Source: Bacillota bacterium (GTDB lineage: Bacteria; Bacillota; Syntrophomonadia; Syntrophomonadales; Syntrophomonadaceae). Taken from it: 41,610 nt of DNA. Of this stretch, positions 33,538-41,588 are shown one piece after another. The notes beneath the pieces are model-generated. The model had not been told where the DNA came from and searched no databases. It saw nothing but the letters and a program-made list of their open reading frames with translations. The stretch's first letter is position 1. The number at the start of each line of letters is the position of its first letter. The position numbers and the translations under genes are program-made. Location of the stretch: contig JAEWZB010000035.1 in assembly GCA_023395515.1 (NCBI GenBank), positions 1-41,610 of the forward strand, in the 5' to 3' direction.

Positions 33538-34494
33538 TTAAATCACCCTGGGGTCCAGCTTCCGGTAAATAACTTCCGCCAGCCAGTTCATCAAAATAAC
33601 TGTTATCGTAATTATTAAAAAAATTCCTTGAATCAGAACATAATCGCGGTTAGTTACCGCTTCAAGCATTAAGCGCCCGACACCGGGATAAGCAAACACA
33701 TTTTCCACTAATACCGCCCCGCCAAATAAAGCCCCCATACTCATAAACACTCTTGCTATAACCGGCGGCAGAGCATTACGGAGCGCATGGCGAAAGATAG
33801 TATTCCTCTGCCCGATGCCTTTGGCTCTGGCCGTGCGTATATAATCCTTGGAAAGTACCGTTAACATACTGTTGCGGGATAAAAGATAAAAGCTTCCCAC
33901 CCGCGTAAGTGATAAAGTCAAAATGGGCAAAAAGGCATGATGCAAAATATCCCCCAGCTGCTTCCAAATGGAATCAAAAGAAGCAAACACCGTACTGCCA
34001 CCGGATAAAGGAAACCATTGCATCTGGGCTGCCAAAATAAACAAAAAAAATACTCCTACTAAAAAAGCGGGAATCTCAGAAATTATAACCATAAAAAGAT
34101 ACATCAGGCGGTCGGCAGGATTATCTCTTAGCCAAGCTGATATGGCCCCTATGGCCGTACCGATTATACTACTTAAAATTAGTGAAGAGAGAACAATAAA
34201 AAGAGTCCAGGGCATGCGCGTAAAAATCATTTCCGTCACACTAGTGTTGTAATAAATACTGCTGCCCAAATTCCCCTGCAAGATTCCGGTAATATAGCGC
34301 CAAAACTGGATATGCAGAGGCTGATCCAAGCCGTAATAAGATTTATAATGATCAATCTGTTCCTGTGAAAATACGGCAGAAACGTTCCCGTCCTCTACCG
34401 AAAGATAGAGGAACGGGTCTCCGGGCATTAATCTGGGTAAAAAAAAGTTCACACCGATCATCACCAGCATTACCAACAAATAATGGGTTTTCAT
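33538..34494 (-). CDS. ABC importer permease, DppB/NikB type
   Basis: A membrane permease of 318 residues. The N-terminus reads LVMIGVNFFLPRLMPGDPFL, the DppB hallmark (RLMPGDP). The extracytoplasmic loop has YYGLDQPLHIQFWRYITG, and the coupling loop is ARAKGIGQRNTIFRHALRNA followed by LPPVIA. It starts at ATG 34494, three bases after the stop of the binding-protein gene. About six transmembrane helices are present. It is the partner of the DppC-type permease, in strict operon order binding protein-B-C-ATPases. Confidence 0.93.
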   Translation of the reverse strand: MKTHYLLVMLVMIGVNFFLPRLMPGDPFLYLSVEDGNVSAVFSQEQIDHYKSYYGLDQPLHIQFWRYITGILQGNLGSSIYYNTSVTEMIFTRMPWTLFIVLSSLILSSIIGTAIGAISAWLRDNPADRLMYLFMVIISEIPAFLVGVFFLFILAAQMQWFPLSGGSTVFASFDSIWKQLGDILHHAFLPILTLSLTRVGSFYLLSRNSMLTVLSKDYIRTARAKGIGQRNTIFRHALRNALPPVIARVFMSMGALFGGAVLVENVFAYPGVGRLMLEAVTNRDYVLIQGIFLIITITVILMNWLAEVIYRKLDPRVI

Positions 34495-34497
34495 ATT

Positions 34498-36066
34498 TTA
34501 CTCTCTCAGCAAATAAGATATCTTGTTATGATCGCATTTACTATGGTCATAACGGAACATCCATAGATTATAAGTATCCGGGCGGTATACGAAATTATCC
34601 ATAGCTCCGTGCAGCATAATCATAGGAACCTCATCGGCTATTCGTTCCTGAAGTTCAAAAATAATCTTCTGACGCAGGGTCTCATTTTGTTCAGCCGCCT
34701 GTTCTTTTATAAGTGCTGCAATTTCGGGATTTTTCCAGCCTTTAATGGTCTTGGCCCCCTCACCATAGACGGTGCGCAAGTAGTCAGGGTCTCCGCCCAT
34801 AGCACCGGAGTTAATAAGCAGCAGCTCATATTCACCTGTATTTACAGCATTATCCCGGGTTTTGGCCTCCACGCTTTTTACCGTAACCTTTACCCCTATT
34901 TTATCTAAGGACAGTTTAATCAATTCGGCTACCTTCATACCATCGGGAGAATTATCAGTTAGTAACGTAAAAGAATAAGTTTTACCGTTTAAGAGTCTTA
35001 AAGCCTTATCCGGGTCATAGTCATATTGTTCAATATTTTCGTTATACCAAGAACTGACAGGCAGCACATAGCCCTGACTGCTTACCATAGCTGCCCCGCG
35101 CGCTGCCTTATCCACCAACTCCTGACGGTTTATCCCGTAAACAAGGGCCTGGCGCAGGTTAACATCGCGCAAATCCTCTACCGCCTCCATATTCATCATC
35201 AAGCGGTAACTATGATAAGAGTGGGCAGTCTTAATGGCATATTCCTTATTATTTTGATAATTAGGCAAAATATCAGCCGGTGCGTTAATTAAATCAATTT
35301 CCTTATTACCAAAAGCCAGAACGTTATCACTGACCGGTATCCATTCAATTGCGGCTGCCGCCGGTTTTAGCCCCCAATACTCTTCAAAGGCTACATATCT
35401 GTAGGCTCCCTGTTGCGGATCATAAAAATCAAGCTTATAAGGACCGGACCCTATGGCCGCATCATCTCCCGTATAAGCAGCAGGATCAGCAACATTTTCC
35501 CATATATGTTTAGGTAAAATGCGTACACCGCCTATTTTAGCCAAATAAGTATGGTCAAAACGGTTAAAAGCAACTTCCAGGGTATTAGTATCAAGCACTT
35601 GGGTTTCCTTTACAATATAGTCCCCGCCTATGAGAAGCTCATTGGAAACAGGCGGATGTTCTTTATAATAAGATAAGGTAAAGGCCACATCTTCTGCGGT
35701 CAGAGGCTTACCGTCATGCCATAAAGCATTTTCCTGCAGATAAAAAGTATATACAGTTCCGTCATCATTTATATCCCAGCTTTTGGCCAGCCACGGGATA
35801 TTGCCTTTTTCGTCTTTTTCCAAAAGAGAATCATACAAAATCTGCATTTTAGACATTCCGGGGCCTCGGGGAGCATGTTTAAAAGGATTAGGCCAACCTG
35901 TATCTCCTCCCGCTAAGCGTAAAGTCACAGCCGCCGGTTCTGCTCCGCCTTTCATTTCTTCGCCTTGGGTATTGCTCGCGTTTTGTGCACAACCGGCCAG
36001 TCCCAACAATAAAACCATGGCTAATAATCCCCTAAAGATCATGGGCAAAAATCTTTTACTCCTCAT
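34498..36066 (-). CDS. ABC importer substrate-binding lipoprotein (family 5, peptide/nickel type)
   Basis: A secreted lipoprotein of 522 residues. The signal peptide ends at lipobox LAGC (Cys26). The family 5 (SBP_bac_5) fold is indicated by LAKSWDINDDGTVYTFYLQE then NALWHDGKPLTAEDVAFTL, GSGPYKLDFYDP, LRQALVYGINRQELVDKA and ERIADEVPMIMLHG. I chose ATG 36066 (seven bases after AAGGAGG; another ATG sits at 36069). Ligand residues cannot be assigned. Its place behind a methyltransferase and opposite an ArsR-type metal-sensor-like regulator suggests a metal or metal-chelate ligand rather than ordinary peptides; this is inference. Confidence 0.92.
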   Translation of the reverse strand: MRSKRFLPMIFRGLLAMVLLLGLAGCAQNASNTQGEEMKGGAEPAAVTLRLAGGDTGWPNPFKHAPRGPGMSKMQILYDSLLEKDEKGNIPWLAKSWDINDDGTVYTFYLQENALWHDGKPLTAEDVAFTLSYYKEHPPVSNELLIGGDYIVKETQVLDTNTLEVAFNRFDHTYLAKIGGVRILPKHIWENVADPAAYTGDDAAIGSGPYKLDFYDPQQGAYRYVAFEEYWGLKPAAAAIEWIPVSDNVLAFGNKEIDLINAPADILPNYQNNKEYAIKTAHSYHSYRLMMNMEAVEDLRDVNLRQALVYGINRQELVDKAARGAAMVSSQGYVLPVSSWYNENIEQYDYDPDKALRLLNGKTYSFTLLTDNSPDGMKVAELIKLSLDKIGVKVTVKSVEAKTRDNAVNTGEYELLLINSGAMGGDPDYLRTVYGEGAKTIKGWKNPEIAALIKEQAAEQNETLRQKIIFELQERIADEVPMIMLHGAMDNFVYRPDTYNLWMFRYDHSKCDHNKISYLLRE

Positions 36067-36099
36067 CATAGTTCCTCCTTTATCCATTAATCTTTTTAT

Positions 36100-36915
36100 C
36101 TAAACTGCCCATAAAATCATGGCCATGGTAGTTTTACTGCTTACTGCAAAAACATCTTGCCCGGCAGCATATTGGGTTATTAACTCTTCCAGGTCTACTC
36201 CCTCGTTTTGCGCCATCTCAGCATATCTTCCAGCATAGCGCCCGTAAGCTTCCTTAACCGTATACGAAAATGTCTCATCCCGTCTTAAATAAAAGATCTC
36301 CGGTTCATAACCTTCCAGCCATAAAAGATTAAAAAAGGCCTGTACCGTATCCCGGTCATTATGCGGGTCATAGGAATGATTTACGTTCAGTTTTTTAAGC
36401 AAATAATCAGCCAACGTATCGGAACCGCTAATAAATTGATTAATCAGGCAAAAACCCCGGGAGGCTTCCAACATTTTGCCCAGCCCTTCCGGAGAACGGA
36501 TAGCCGGGCACATAGATGCAAAAGAAAGGTCAAAATTCTTTCTCCATCCTAATTCAGATAAATCGGCATCCGCCCAGTTTAACTTAACATAGGAAAGATT
36601 ATTAAGCCCTTCCCTTTGGGCATTCTTGCGGGCAAGTTCCAGCATATTAGCGGAAATATCCGTAACAGTTACATCTTTAGCCTGAGCCGCAAAAGGAATT
36701 GCATACCGCCCGCTGCCTCCGCCAATATCAAGAATCCTTGCACCAGATAATATGCCCCGTTCCTTTAAAATCGCGGCAACTGTCACAGCAAAACCGGATT
36801 GATCCTTTTGCTGTGACAGATTAAAATCCTCAGCTCGCTTATCCCATTTTTGTTCCGCGTCCTCCGCTCCTTTACTATTTTTCAAGAGCATTTGTTCATA
36901 AAATAACTTATCCAC
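36100..36915 (-). CDS. Class I SAM-dependent methyltransferase, first gene of the ABC operon
   Basis: A soluble methyltransferase of 271 residues. The SAM-binding motif I is ARILDIGGGSGRYAIPFA (about 82-99), motif II is VTVTDISANMLELARKNA, and the acidic post-motif is LNWADADLSELGW. The C-terminal half, with YLRRDETFSYTVKEAYGRYA, is not in typical small-molecule methyltransferases I know. I chose GTG 36915 with AGGGGAG about 7 bases before it; the open frame to 36954 lacks a ribosome site. It is 33 bases ahead of the binding-protein gene, so it probably makes or modifies a compound handled by the importer. The substrate is unknown. Confidence 0.85.
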   Translation of the reverse strand: MDKLFYEQMLLKNSKGAEDAEQKWDKRAEDFNLSQQKDQSGFAVTVAAILKERGILSGARILDIGGGSGRYAIPFAAQAKDVTVTDISANMLELARKNAQREGLNNLSYVKLNWADADLSELGWRKNFDLSFASMCPAIRSPEGLGKMLEASRGFCLINQFISGSDTLADYLLKKLNVNHSYDPHNDRDTVQAFFNLLWLEGYEPEIFYLRRDETFSYTVKEAYGRYAGRYAEMAQNEGVDLEELITQYAAGQDVFAVSSKTTMAMILWAV

Positions 36916-36983
36916 AATTAATCTCCCCTTAATTAATAGTGCTGGCTCCAACATAAGTTAGTCTTAGCTAACCTATAGGTATT

Positions 36984-37012
36984 TTTTTCTGCCGAGAGCT
37001 TCGGCAGAAAAA
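36984..37012. repeat. Perfect 12-bp hairpin in the methyltransferase leader
   Basis: TTTTTCTGCCGA (36984-36995) and TCGGCAGAAAAA (37001-37012) with loop GAGCT. The stem ends in A/T runs that pair with each other, so it is not a standard terminator on either strand. It lies about 70-100 bases upstream of the methyltransferase GTG, inside the probable mRNA leader, and could be an attenuator or RNA-level control element. Confidence 0.6.
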
Positions 37013-37076
37013 TAAGCACTATTTGTAAATGATGAAATTAGTCTATCATTTTTAATCTTCATGCGCAATATAATTC

Positions 37077-37112
37077 GGTTATATAATTAAGTATTTACTT
37101 AATTATATAACC
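37077..37112. repeat. Perfect 17-bp inverted repeat, operator candidate
   Basis: GGTTATATAATTAAGTA (37077-37093), TT, then TACTTAATTATATAACC (37096-37112). It is AT-rich with dyad symmetry suited to a dimeric regulator, and it contains TATATAAT-like -10 sequences on both strands. It lies about 160 bases upstream of the methyltransferase start and 40 bases before the -35 of the arsR-family promoter. Confidence 0.65.
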
Positions 37113-37151
37113 ACACTAGCCCAAGTATTTATTTTCCGTTTAGCCCTTAAC

Positions 37152-37180
37152 TTGACATCTAAATTACTGCCCATTATCCT
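37152..37180 (+). promoter_or_regulatory. Sigma-A promoter of the ArsR-family gene
   Basis: A perfect -35 TTGACA (37152-37157), 17-base spacer, and TATCCT (37175-37180). The start point would fall at about 37187, within the palindrome that begins at 37181, a classic arrangement for repression by blocking initiation. Confidence 0.7.
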
Positions 37181-37228
37181 ATATGAATAAGGATAAGATA
37201 AATTGATTTATCATATCCTTATTCATAT
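37181..37228. promoter_or_regulatory. Near-perfect 23-bp palindrome at the promoter of the ArsR-family gene
   Basis: Arms 37181-37203 and 37206-37228 around TG differ by one pair only. The core is ATAAGGATA...TATCCTTAT. It covers positions just after the -10, so it is the probable autoregulatory operator of the ArsR-family protein. Transcribed, it would also form a long leader hairpin. Confidence 0.7.
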
Positions 37229-37319
37229 GCAAATTTGCTTTTACGTATTGAAAGGCCCTATAATTTTCGGCCTCTCTTTATACTATGCAGGCAGAATAAA
37301 GCTACCGGGAGTTGTTCGT

Positions 37320-37667
37320 GTGGAAGACTTTTCCAAGGTATTAAAGGCACTATCTGATGAAACGCGCCTTAAAATTATTGATTTATTGCTAAATTATGAT
37401 TTTTGTGTGGGCGCACTTTCTCGAAAGCTTAATATTTCCGAAGCAGCCGTATCCCAGCATCTTCAGGTTTTACGCCGGGCGGGACTGGTAACCGGAGAAA
37501 AAAGAGGTTACTACACCCATTATGATCTGAATAAAGAATTATTTAAAGAAACTGCCGCTGCCCTCCTTGATATTGCTACATGTGATGTAACCCGCAGCGC
37601 ATGCCGTCAGCACGTTACTAATGATCACCGCTATTGTGCCAATAAAAATCCGTTTGCAGAGAAATAA
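37320..37667 (+). CDS. ArsR-family winged-helix regulator with Cys/His-rich tail
   Basis: A dimeric repressor of 115 residues. The winged helix includes VLKALSDETRLKIIDLLLNY and the recognition region NISEAAVSQHLQVLRRAGLV, then a wing EKRGYYTHYDL. The tail CDVTRSACRQHVTNDHRYC (about residues 88-106) has three Cys and two His, suggesting metal binding at the dimer interface. I chose GTG 37320 with GGGAG eight bases before; the frame from TTG 37203 would pass through the operator palindrome. It is divergent from the methyltransferase-ABC operon, which it probably controls together with itself. Confidence 0.85.
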   Translation: MEDFSKVLKALSDETRLKIIDLLLNYDFCVGALSRKLNISEAAVSQHLQVLRRAGLVTGEKRGYYTHYDLNKELFKETAAALLDIATCDVTRSACRQHVTNDHRYCANKNPFAEK

Positions 37668-37684
37668 TTTGCCTTTCTTCTTCT

Positions 37685-40303
37685 CTATTCTAAGATTTTC
37701 ACATAGCCTTCCGTTCCACTCATCCGGATTCTCTGCCCGTCATTTATTATTTTAGTAGCATTTTCTACTCCGACAACTGCCGGTAAACCATATTCCCGGG
37801 CAATAACTGCTCCATGGGTCATCAGTCCCCCCACTTCAGTTACCAGGCCTTTTATGGCTACAAACAATGGGGTCCAGCTAGGGTCGGTAAAAGTGGTGAC
37901 TAATATATCTCCCGCTTCCAAATCGGCATCTTCCAGGTTTAAGATGACCCGGGCCCGCCCCTCTATTACTCCGGCTGAAACCGGCAGACCTGCAACAGCG
38001 CCGGCGGGAAGATTTCCCCGTTGGTACTTACCGGTAATGATTTCACCATCAGAGGTGATAACCCGGGGCGGAGTTAGCTTTTCATATAATTTGTACTCCC
38101 CTTTACGGGCACTTATGGTTTGGTAATCCACATTATTGGTGCGTACAGATTCGCCAAGCTCCTCAAAAGTAAGATAATATATATCTTCTTTTTCGTGAAT
38201 AACGCCTGCCTTTACAAGTTTCTCGGCTTCTTGCCATAAAGCCCGTTTATAAATGAAGTAACGGTTAACCATGCCGTATTTGGGATATTCACGGTAACCC
38301 ATGAACCCTCGAATTAGGTCTATCATTCGTTTGGTTTCCTCAGCTTTTTGTTTCCCCTCCGGTAGCTGCTGCAAGCGTTCTAATAACTCCTGTTCTTTTT
38401 GTACGGCTTCCAGCCGTCCTTGCTCAAATATCCGCTGTCCGGCCTCAGGCGCAAAGTTTTTAATATTACTCAAAATCATGGGAATAAGTATAGTCGGTTT
38501 TTCACCCCAACGGGTTTTGGTAATATCGATTTCCCCGGCACATCTCATTCCGTATTTCTTAAGATAAGCACAGATAGCGTCTCGGGCTGGAGGTCCGCCC
38601 TTAAACTTAACCAGTTCATCTAAAAAGTTATCATCTTTTGCATGTTGCAAATACTCCACTACTTCTGGGTAAGGGCGAATCACATCTGCCACCCTCAGCA
38701 GCTCCAGGCCCATTTCTGCAGTAACATTGTGGGGTACGGACCCACAAAGCTTATCTGCTGCGCTTTTTTCCCCTAGCCACTCCTCCATTTTTTCATTAAT
38801 CCAAATACAAGCATCCATAGCCGCCATAATTATACCCAAGCTTCGCAGGTCAAATAAAATTTTCTTTAGCTCCTGTATATCTTCCCGGATAAAATCGAAT
38901 AAAGCTATTCCTGATTTAGTTCGAATATTTTCCTTTAATTCTGCTATTGAGATCTGGTTATTTTTAATTAATTCGGGAACCAGGGCAGGATTGTTTTCAA
39001 ATTGGGTGCGACCACCTGCAGATGACATAATTTTATTGTTTTTAACCAGGCTCTGTTCCTCTTCATCATCCGGTAACCCTTTTATAAAATCTCCCCGTTC
39101 TATAAGGGTCATAAGAGCGTCTTTTATAAGCGGATCAGACTGTCCCAGGCTATCTAGTAAAACTTTTCTGCTGACATGTGCAGCCAGATTATGGGTCACA
39201 TCCACAAATAACCTGCCCCCGGCTTTATGCATGGGGGCATAAGTTGTCAACAGAAAGAAAGATAATCCTAATGGTTTCATAGGGTCGGTCATCATTTGTT
39301 GGTGACCAACTGATACATAAACGTGATTTTCTCCATCATGCACTGCGGGGATAGGGTATAAAGTAGTAATAGGCCGACTCTGGACTATATAAAATATATC
39401 ATCAGCGAAACACCATTCTATGTCTTGAGGGCAGCCGAAATGTGCTGCAATCTTCCTGCCCATCTGCTCTAGCTGTAAAATTTGCTTATCTGTCAGCACT
39501 TGCCTGTTTTGCTCCTCTGGTCGAATCTCCTTTTCTTTCGTCCCGCCACCCTTTAAGGGATAAATAGCCCGCTTCTTAGCCGATATCTTCTTATCCATAA
39601 TCTGCCCATTGCGCACTTTATAAATATCCGGATTCACCAAACCGGAGACCAGGGCCTCACCCAGTCCAAAGCCGGCTTCAACCGACACGACCTTCCGGTT
39701 AGAAGTAACCGGATCGGCGGTAAACATAATTCCCGATACCTGGGGAAAAATCATCTTCTGTACAACTACTGACATATATACTTTACGGTGGTCAAAGCCG
39801 TTTTGTAGGCGGTAAATTACAGCTCTTTCGGTAAAGAGCGATGCCCAGCATTTGCTGATATGCTTTAAGATCGCCTCTTTACCAATGATATTTAAATACG
39901 TATCCTGCTGGCCGGCAAAAGAGGCGCTGGGTAAATCCTCGGCGGTGGCACTGGACCGTACCGCATAAGCATTTTTTTCTCCCCGTCTGGATAGATGACT
40001 AAAGATTTCTTCAATAATCTCTTCCGGGATGGCTGCCCCCTCTATAATTCTGCGAATCTCACTGCTAAGTACAGCGATTTTATCCCGGTCTTCCACCTTA
40101 AGAAAGGCTAACTGGTCAAGCAACTCATTAATCGACGGCGTTTCCCCTATTACTCTTTTAAAAGCTGCCGTAGAAATACAAAAGCCATCTGGTACACATA
40201 GTTCTTCAACCTTGGATAGCTCTCCTAAATTTGCCCCTTTGCCCCCGACCATCATAAGCTCGGTTTGGTCAATATCCTGAAAATCAAGCACATAGGAATT
40301 CAT
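37685..40303 (-). CDS. rph: Rifamycin phosphotransferase (rifampin-inactivating)
   Basis: Inactivates rifamycins by moving the beta-phosphate of ATP to the antibiotic. It has 872 residues, close to the 867 of Listeria Rph. The N-terminal ATP-grasp domain (about 1-315) has MVGGKGANLGEL, AYAVRSSATAEDLPSASFAG and DIEWCFADDIFYIVQSRPIT. The central rifampin-binding domain (about 320-755) starts VYVSVGHQQMMTDPMKPLGL. The C-terminal swivelling His domain has catalytic His830 in GGLMTHGAVIAREYGLPAVV, 42 residues from the end as in Listeria Rph. It lacks the PEP/pyruvate-binding barrel of PpsA, which argues against PEP synthase. I chose ATG 40303 with GGGAGG seven bases upstream. Confidence 0.9.
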   Translation of the reverse strand: MNSYVLDFQDIDQTELMMVGGKGANLGELSKVEELCVPDGFCISTAAFKRVIGETPSINELLDQLAFLKVEDRDKIAVLSSEIRRIIEGAAIPEEIIEEIFSHLSRRGEKNAYAVRSSATAEDLPSASFAGQQDTYLNIIGKEAILKHISKCWASLFTERAVIYRLQNGFDHRKVYMSVVVQKMIFPQVSGIMFTADPVTSNRKVVSVEAGFGLGEALVSGLVNPDIYKVRNGQIMDKKISAKKRAIYPLKGGGTKEKEIRPEEQNRQVLTDKQILQLEQMGRKIAAHFGCPQDIEWCFADDIFYIVQSRPITTLYPIPAVHDGENHVYVSVGHQQMMTDPMKPLGLSFFLLTTYAPMHKAGGRLFVDVTHNLAAHVSRKVLLDSLGQSDPLIKDALMTLIERGDFIKGLPDDEEEQSLVKNNKIMSSAGGRTQFENNPALVPELIKNNQISIAELKENIRTKSGIALFDFIREDIQELKKILFDLRSLGIIMAAMDACIWINEKMEEWLGEKSAADKLCGSVPHNVTAEMGLELLRVADVIRPYPEVVEYLQHAKDDNFLDELVKFKGGPPARDAICAYLKKYGMRCAGEIDITKTRWGEKPTILIPMILSNIKNFAPEAGQRIFEQGRLEAVQKEQELLERLQQLPEGKQKAEETKRMIDLIRGFMGYREYPKYGMVNRYFIYKRALWQEAEKLVKAGVIHEKEDIYYLTFEELGESVRTNNVDYQTISARKGEYKLYEKLTPPRVITSDGEIITGKYQRGNLPAGAVAGLPVSAGVIEGRARVILNLEDADLEAGDILVTTFTDPSWTPLFVAIKGLVTEVGGLMTHGAVIAREYGLPAVVGVENATKIINDGQRIRMSGTEGYVKILE

Positions 40304-40340
40304 ATGTTTCCCTCCCACCAATCATATTAAGGTACTAAGC

Positions 40341-40349
40341 ATTATAACA
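40341..40349 (-). promoter_or_regulatory. Extended -10 element upstream of rph
   Basis: TGTTATAAT on the minus strand (40349-40341) is a perfect TGn-TATAAT, 38 bases before the rph ATG. No good -35 is present, as is common with extended -10 promoters. I see no palindrome resembling the actinobacterial rifamycin-associated element. Confidence 0.6.
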
Positions 40350-40421
40350 AGGGCCACAGGGAACAAATAGTCTGCATTTAGAATTTTTTATTTGTTATAA
40401 TTAAAGTGGCCAGAGGAGTTC

Positions 40422-41588
40422 TTATATGTCAACATCGGTAAGGTGATTGACCAGGGCAAAAATTTGTTCTTGTTTCCCCACGGGCAGCTGGCTCATATAA
40501 TTTTTCAAGTATAACCGTAAAGCCGATTCTGTTTCTGATAAATCCACGGCTTGAACCTCTGCTGCCAATGGATGTCTTTTAATCATCACTGCAAATTCCA
40601 CATCTCCCAGGGTATTAAATATCGCAATAATTTCTCCTTCCTCCAGGTAAGCATCAAATAATACATCTTCCAAATCATCAAAAGATTTTACTTTTTCCCT
40701 TATTAGTTCTAACTTATCCGATGAATGTCTGCATCTAAGCAATTCTTCCACTAATTCTCTGTATTCTGCATCATCCATTTTACCTTTCGATTTAAAGTGA
40801 ATTTTAGGCTCTAAATCGGGGTTGACTAAGGATACAAATATTTTATTAAGCGTATTTATTTTTAGGGCATTTTCTATATTAGCGGTAATTTTAGGTAAAC
40901 TTTTGGCCACATATTTTTGCAGTGCAGGGTCGGTAATATTCAATTCTGCCCATAGATCTTCAGCGGCCTGATTAATATTTAACTTCAGAGTATAGTTATC
41001 ATATTTGGATAATTTCTCATACAGATACTGAATATCTTCTTCATTTATAATAAGATCCCTAACCCTGCGGTTAGCCAAGGAACATGCTAAAGCTGCGGTT
41101 AATACCTGTTCAAAAATATTAATCAATAAATCTTTATAACCTTTGTCATATCCGTAAAGCAGATGGTTAATTGTTTTTGCTGTAAAGTTCAGGCAAAATT
41201 CATTTTCCAGATATAAATTCTCCAGATATTTTTGCATAAATTCTATTCCGACCCAATCATTAACCGGGTTACAAAGCTGATAATCGATAGAAGCCGGAGA
41301 CTCATGGGCCTCATATTCAAGGTTGTATGATTTAAAGAAAATTCCCAGACCATTTTCGCTCAGGGTTGAATTATAAGAGTAATTAAAGGTAGTAAGCTTA
41401 TTTTTTTGCACTAAATCATAGCTATGCTTTGCGTCCCTTAATTTAGTGTTAATTAATTCCCGGCCTCGTTCATACATTTCAGAAATCTTTATAGTTTTAA
41501 GTTCCTCTACCGCATAATCTGCATCAGGCAATGATTTTAGATATAAGCCTATGGTATAAAGGTTCGATTTCATAATGCTTTCAGCCAT
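40422..41588 (-). CDS. Conserved hypothetical protein, possibly DUF6179
   Basis: A soluble, mostly helical protein of 388 residues without signal peptide or transmembrane segment. The N-terminus AESIMKSNLYTIGLYLKSLP and the middle block FCLNFTAKTINHLLYGYDKG resemble clostridial proteins I tentatively place in DUF6179. No catalytic motif is visible. The middle part (about 150-250) is rich in Leu, Asn and Lys, and the C-terminus is acidic. It starts at ATG 41588, with AAGGATCGAG upstream as a weak ribosome site; an alternative is the ATG six codons later. A partner gene may lie just outside the window. It is upstream of rph on the same strand, but rph has its own promoter. Confidence 0.7.
   Translation of the reverse strand: MAESIMKSNLYTIGLYLKSLPDADYAVEELKTIKISEMYERGRELINTKLRDAKHSYDLVQKNKLTTFNYSYNSTLSENGLGIFFKSYNLEYEAHESPASIDYQLCNPVNDWVGIEFMQKYLENLYLENEFCLNFTAKTINHLLYGYDKGYKDLLINIFEQVLTAALACSLANRRVRDLIINEEDIQYLYEKLSKYDNYTLKLNINQAAEDLWAELNITDPALQKYVAKSLPKITANIENALKINTLNKIFVSLVNPDLEPKIHFKSKGKMDDAEYRELVEELLRCRHSSDKLELIREKVKSFDDLEDVLFDAYLEEGEIIAIFNTLGDVEFAVMIKRHPLAAEVQAVDLSETESALRLYLKNYMSQLPVGKQEQIFALVNHLTDVDI

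Larger units (their letters stand above)
36916..37319. promoter_or_regulatory. Divergent control region rich in inverted repeats
   Basis: 400 bases between the divergent methyltransferase and ArsR genes. It contains three large inverted repeats (36984-37012, 37077-37112, 37181-37228), listed separately. It also contains GTTAG-N6-CTAAC (36957-36972) and a plus-strand promoter (37152-37180). The TTG-started open frame at 37203 runs through the last palindrome and is unlikely to be translated. Confidence 0.7.

Noticed and set aside
37203..37319. 39-residue N-terminal extension of the ArsR-family protein
   Set aside because: It starts at TTG inside a large palindrome with no ribosome site; GTG 37320 has GGGAG at good distance and gives the usual family length.
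37685..40303. PEP synthase (ppsA)
   Set aside because: The domain order is ATP-grasp, middle domain, C-terminal His, with no PEP/pyruvate barrel after the His domain; it matches Rph.
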